A program made the position numbers and the translations under genes. Below the pieces are notes generated by a model, which worked only from the letters and a program-made list of their open reading frames with translations, was not told where the DNA came from and did no database searches. Of a stretch of 64,000 nucleotides of DNA, positions 61,161 to 64,000 are shown one piece after another; position 1 is the stretch's first letter, and every line of letters begins with the position of its first letter. The stretch covers positions 62,001 through 126,000 of the forward strand of contig NZ_JAPNLM010000005.1 of NCBI RefSeq assembly GCF_026627255.1, in the 5' to 3' direction. This DNA comes from Streptomyces antarcticus. Its GTDB lineage: Bacteria > Actinomycetota > Actinomycetes > Streptomycetales > Streptomycetaceae.

Positions 61161-63143
61161 GTGCCCGGATACTCCTCCGATACGCGCCCGCTCGTCCTCG
61201 CCGTCATCGGCAGCGGCCCGCGCGGCATATCCGTCCTCGAACGCCTCGCCGTCCGCACCACCGCGGAGGCGGCCCAGACCGGCGGCGTACCGCCCCGGCC
61301 CGTACGGATCCACCTCATCGACGCGACGGAGGTCGGCGCCGGCCGCGTGTGGCGCACCGACCAGGACGACTGGTTCACCATGAACACCGTCATCAGCCAG
61401 GTGACGATGTACTCCGGCGACCCTGACGGCGGCCCCGCCCGCCCGGGCGCGGGCCCCTCCCTGGGGCAGTGGATCGAGGCGCGCGCCCTGCTCGGCGAGG
61501 AGCCCCTGGGCCCCGACGACTACGCACCCCGCGTCAGGTACGGCCACTACCTCACCGACGTGTACCGGACCATCGCCCGCAGCCTGCCCGACCACGTCGA
61601 GCTGGTGCCCGTCACCGGCCGGGTCACCGCGCTGCGCACCGGCCCGGACGGCGGCCACCTGCTCAGCCTGGACACGGCGCCGCACCTGCTGGAGGCCGAC
61701 CGCGTCGTACTGGCCACGGGACACCCGTTCAACGCCCCGGACGACTTCGAGCGCGAGATGCTCGACTTCGCCGAACGCACCCCCGGCACTCACTACCTGT
61801 GCGGTGACTCGGCGGCCGACATGGCGCTCGACGAGGAGACGATCCCGGCCGGCAGCGCCGTCGGAATCCGCGGGCTGGGCCTGTCCTTCTACGACGTGAT
61901 GCTCGCGCTGACCGTCGGCAGGGGCGGCGAGTTCACCACCGGGGAGGACGGCACGCTCGTCTACCGGGCCAGCGGCCGCGAGCCCAGGATCACCGCCGGA
62001 TCGCGCAGCGGACTGCCCATCCCGGCACGTGGCCGCAATCAGAAGGCGCCCTCCTTCAGCCACCGCGCCCTGTTCCTCACAGGCTCCGCCCTCACCGCCG
62101 CCCGTGCCCGCCGCAGCGTGTCCGGCAGTGGCCAGCTGGACTTCGCCGAGGACGTACTGCCCCTCCTGCTCCAGGAGATCGAGCACGTCTACTACGTCAC
62201 GCACGTACGGACCTCCCGCGGCACCGGGGCCGCCGACGCGTTCGCCCGGGAGCACGTCGCGGCACTGCGTGCCGGAACGGACCGCTCCGCGCTCCTGGCC
62301 GGGGCCGGGCTGTCCGACGTACCGCCCATCGACCTGGACGCGCTGGCCCGGCCCTTCGGCGACACGCGGTTCGCCTCTCCCGAGGAGTTCCGCGGGCAGT
62401 TGCTGGAGGTCATGGACCGGGACCTCGACGCGGCCTCGCTCGGCACTTCGGACGGCCCGCTGAAGGCCGCCCTCGACGTCCTGCGCGACATCCGCAACGT
62501 GGTCCGCGAGGCGGTCGACTACGGCGGGCTGCTGCCGGAGTCGCACACCGGGTTCTTCCACCGCCGCTTCCTGCCGGTCAACGCCCTCCTGTCGGCGGGC
62601 CCCCCGATGTCCCGGGTCGAGCAGTTGCGCGCCCTGATCCGCCAGGGCGTCGTGGAGGTCGCCGGTCCCGCCACCCGGTTCGAGACCGACGGGGCGGCCG
62701 GCGGCTTCCGCGTCGGGTCCCCGCAGGTCTCCGGCTCCGAGAGGATCGTCCGGACCCTCGTCGACGCCCGCATCCCCACCCCGGACCTGCCGCGCGACAC
62801 CTCCCCCCTGACGCGGCAGCTGCTCGGGGAGGGCGCGGTACGCCCGTACGTGATCGACGGGCCGCAGGACACCGCGTACGTCACCGGCGGCCTGGACGTG
62901 ACGGAGGCCCCGTTCCACGTCGTGGACGCCGCCGGGGAGGCGCAGCGGGACCTGTACGCCATCGGGATACCCACCGAGCACACCCGCTGGTTCACCCAGG
63001 TCGGCTCGAGCCGCCCCGGCGTCAACACGCTCTTCTACCGGGACGCCGACGCCATCGCGGCGGACGCGCTGCGGCCGGCCGCACTCGCGGAGCGCGGCAT
63101 GCCCGCGACCGAGTCCGTCCTCGTTCCGGGGGACGCGGCGTGA
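61161..63143 (+). CDS. FAD/NAD(P)-binding oxidoreductase
   Basis: A 660-aa protein with an N-terminal nucleotide-binding fold (LAVIGSGPRGISVLERLAVR), VRIHLIDATEVGAGRVWRTD and a second region RVVLATGHPFNAPDDFER plus AVGIRGLGLSFYDVMLALTV. This is the FAD-NAD(P)-binding family with a C-terminal extension, often seen in biosynthetic clusters as an N-hydroxylase- or oxidase-like enzyme. GTG start with AGGAAG upstream. Its stop overlaps the GTG of the AMP-ligase gene (GTGA). The reaction is unknown; oxidation of a methylaspartate-derived intermediate is possible. Confidence 0.8.
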   Translation: MPGYSSDTRPLVLAVIGSGPRGISVLERLAVRTTAEAAQTGGVPPRPVRIHLIDATEVGAGRVWRTDQDDWFTMNTVISQVTMYSGDPDGGPARPGAGPSLGQWIEARALLGEEPLGPDDYAPRVRYGHYLTDVYRTIARSLPDHVELVPVTGRVTALRTGPDGGHLLSLDTAPHLLEADRVVLATGHPFNAPDDFEREMLDFAERTPGTHYLCGDSAADMALDEETIPAGSAVGIRGLGLSFYDVMLALTVGRGGEFTTGEDGTLVYRASGREPRITAGSRSGLPIPARGRNQKAPSFSHRALFLTGSALTAARARRSVSGSGQLDFAEDVLPLLLQEIEHVYYVTHVRTSRGTGAADAFAREHVAALRAGTDRSALLAGAGLSDVPPIDLDALARPFGDTRFASPEEFRGQLLEVMDRDLDAASLGTSDGPLKAALDVLRDIRNVVREAVDYGGLLPESHTGFFHRRFLPVNALLSAGPPMSRVEQLRALIRQGVVEVAGPATRFETDGAAGGFRVGSPQVSGSERIVRTLVDARIPTPDLPRDTSPLTRQLLGEGAVRPYVIDGPQDTAYVTGGLDVTEAPFHVVDAAGEAQRDLYAIGIPTEHTRWFTQVGSSRPGVNTLFYRDADAIAADALRPAALAERGMPATESVLVPGDAA

Positions 63144-64000
63144 GCGGGGCGCCGGGTGCCGCGCTCACGCCCACCGAGCGGTTCCGGGCGGCCCGGGACC
63201 TGCTGCTCCTGCACCGCACCGACCTGGACAAGGCGGTCCGGGAGTTCCGCTGGCCCGAGTTGACCGAGTTCAACTGGGCCCTCGACTGGTTCGACACCCT
63301 GGGCGCCGGACCGGACCGGCCGGCGCTGCGGATCGTGGGGCACGGCGGGCCCGCCACCGACCGGGTGCTCACGTTCGGTGAGCTGGTCCGGCGCTCGGAC
63401 CAGGTCGCCACCTGGCTCCGCTCCCTCGGGGTACGGCGCGGCGATCCGCTGCTGCTCATGCTCGGCAACCGGGTGGAGGTGTGGGAGACGATGCTCGCGG
63501 CCATGAAGCTCGGCGCGATCGTCATTCCCACCTACATCACGGCGACCCCGGCGGAGATCGCGGACCGGCTGGAGCGCGGCGACGTGCGGTACGTCGTCGC
63601 CGAGGCGGGACTGACGGACCGCTTCGCCGGAGCACCGGGGGACTGGTCCGGCATCAGCGTCGGCGACCGGGTCCGGGACTGGATCCCGTACGAGCGCGCG
63701 GACTCGGCCGACCCCGGGTTCATCCCCGACGGCCCGACCATGGCGGACGAGCCGCTCTTCAGGTACTTCACCTCGGGCACCACCTCGAAGCCGAAGATGG
63801 TCGAGCACACCCACGTGAGCTACCCCGTGGGCCACTTGTCCGGCATGTACTGGAACGGCGTACAGCCCGGCGACGTGCACCTCAACATCTCGGCGCCGGG
63901 CTGGGCCAAGCACTCGTGGAGCTCGCTGTTCGTCCCGTGGAACGCGGAGGCGACCGTCATCGCACTCGACACGGCCCGCAGCGGCCCGGCCGACGTCCTG
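63140..64000 (+). CDS. AMP-forming acyl/aminoacyl ligase, 5' part
   Basis: 287 codons are present and the gene runs off the right edge. It starts with GTG in a GTGA overlap. The opening PTERFRAARDLLLLHRTDLD, then FNWALDWFDTLGA, and RSDQVATWLRSLGVRRGDPL are typical of acyl-CoA-synthetase-like (ANL) enzymes. The P-loop is FRYFTSGTTSKPKMVEHTHV, followed by the gate region NISAPGWAKHSWSSLFVPWN. It would activate a carboxylate as an acyl adenylate, perhaps 3-methylaspartate or a derived acid (inference). Confidence 0.88.
   Translation, partial: MSGAPGAALTPTERFRAARDLLLLHRTDLDKAVREFRWPELTEFNWALDWFDTLGAGPDRPALRIVGHGGPATDRVLTFGELVRRSDQVATWLRSLGVRRGDPLLLMLGNRVEVWETMLAAMKLGAIVIPTYITATPAEIADRLERGDVRYVVAEAGLTDRFAGAPGDWSGISVGDRVRDWIPYERADSADPGFIPDGPTMADEPLFRYFTSGTTSKPKMVEHTHVSYPVGHLSGMYWNGVQPGDVHLNISAPGWAKHSWSSLFVPWNAEATVIALDTARSGPADVL

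Noticed and set aside
60033..62981. 982-codon minus-strand frame across the mutase and FAD genes
   Set aside because: It is antisense to two genes with clear family motifs, and rich in Gly/Val/Arg as expected for a shadow frame.

Overview
The window is actinobacterial and almost certainly Streptomyces. GC is high with strong third-position G/C bias. GTG and TTG starts are frequent, and neighbouring genes are often fused by GTGA or ATGA stop/start overlaps. Families typical of the genus are dense: universal stress proteins, PP2C/RsbT-type regulators, MarR pairs, DUF5994 and an XRE-TPR regulator. One regulator carries a TTA (bldA) codon. Everything here is read from sequence alone, with no database search.

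Region 1 (1-6.9 kb) is a leftward operon: small 56-aa ORF, HATPase anti-sigma-type kinase, HAD phosphatase, GT-B-like transferase, thymidylate-synthase-fold enzyme, and the start of an O-carbamoyltransferase that runs off the left edge. Facing away are an XRE/TPR regulator and an APH-family kinase. The synthase homologue has Asp where thymidylate synthase has its base-reading Asn, which points to cytosine hydroxymethylation followed by carbamoylation.

Region 2 (6.9-16.5 kb) is accessory DNA. It holds a 1003-aa DUF4297-type nuclease/STAND NTPase (candidate phage defence), a suspicious poly-G/poly-C tract, and an IS3-family element next to a Tn3-type transposase remnant. Two paralogous tyrosine integrases with an excisionase-like gene abut a pirin 3' fragment, followed by gene remnants (amidohydrolase, ROK).

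Region 3 (16.5-39.8 kb) is a stress or hypoxia island resembling the DosR/OsdR regulons. Its members include a PRC-barrel protein, alcohol dehydrogenase, CBS/BON protein, several tandem USPs, a GAF-GAF DevS-like kinase with its NarL-type regulator, a cNMP-binding protein and phosphoketolase. DUF1003, an XRE-PNPOx fusion, a beta-phosphoglucomutase-like HAD, a GH65 phosphorylase and a P-type cation ATPase complete it. A palindromic motif close to GGGCCGNNCGGCCC recurs, mostly as pairs about two helical turns apart, in at least eight intergenic regions. The CBS-USP-USP module is duplicated, and the second CBS/BON copy is decayed.

Region 4 (40-49.4 kb) is a partner-switching region: a HATPase, a roughly 530-bp repeat-rich noncoding stretch, a MerR-type pseudogene, an RsbR/RsbS-like fusion, RsbT, two PP2C phosphatases, and two convergent MarR/PP2C cassettes. 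A 15-bp palindrome is shared by the two outermost promoters.

Region 5 (49.4-64 kb) starts with a glycosyltransferase, a secreted collagen-like protein, DoxX, an LLM oxidoreductase, a PNPOx-like protein, HPP, a vanadium-haloperoxidase-like enzyme and a CGNR regulator. It ends in what looks like a biosynthetic operon: LysR regulator with a TTA codon, cupin, cobalamin-dependent methylaspartate (glutamate) mutase S and E subunits, FAD/NAD(P)-binding protein, and the start of an AMP-forming acyl ligase cut by the right edge.
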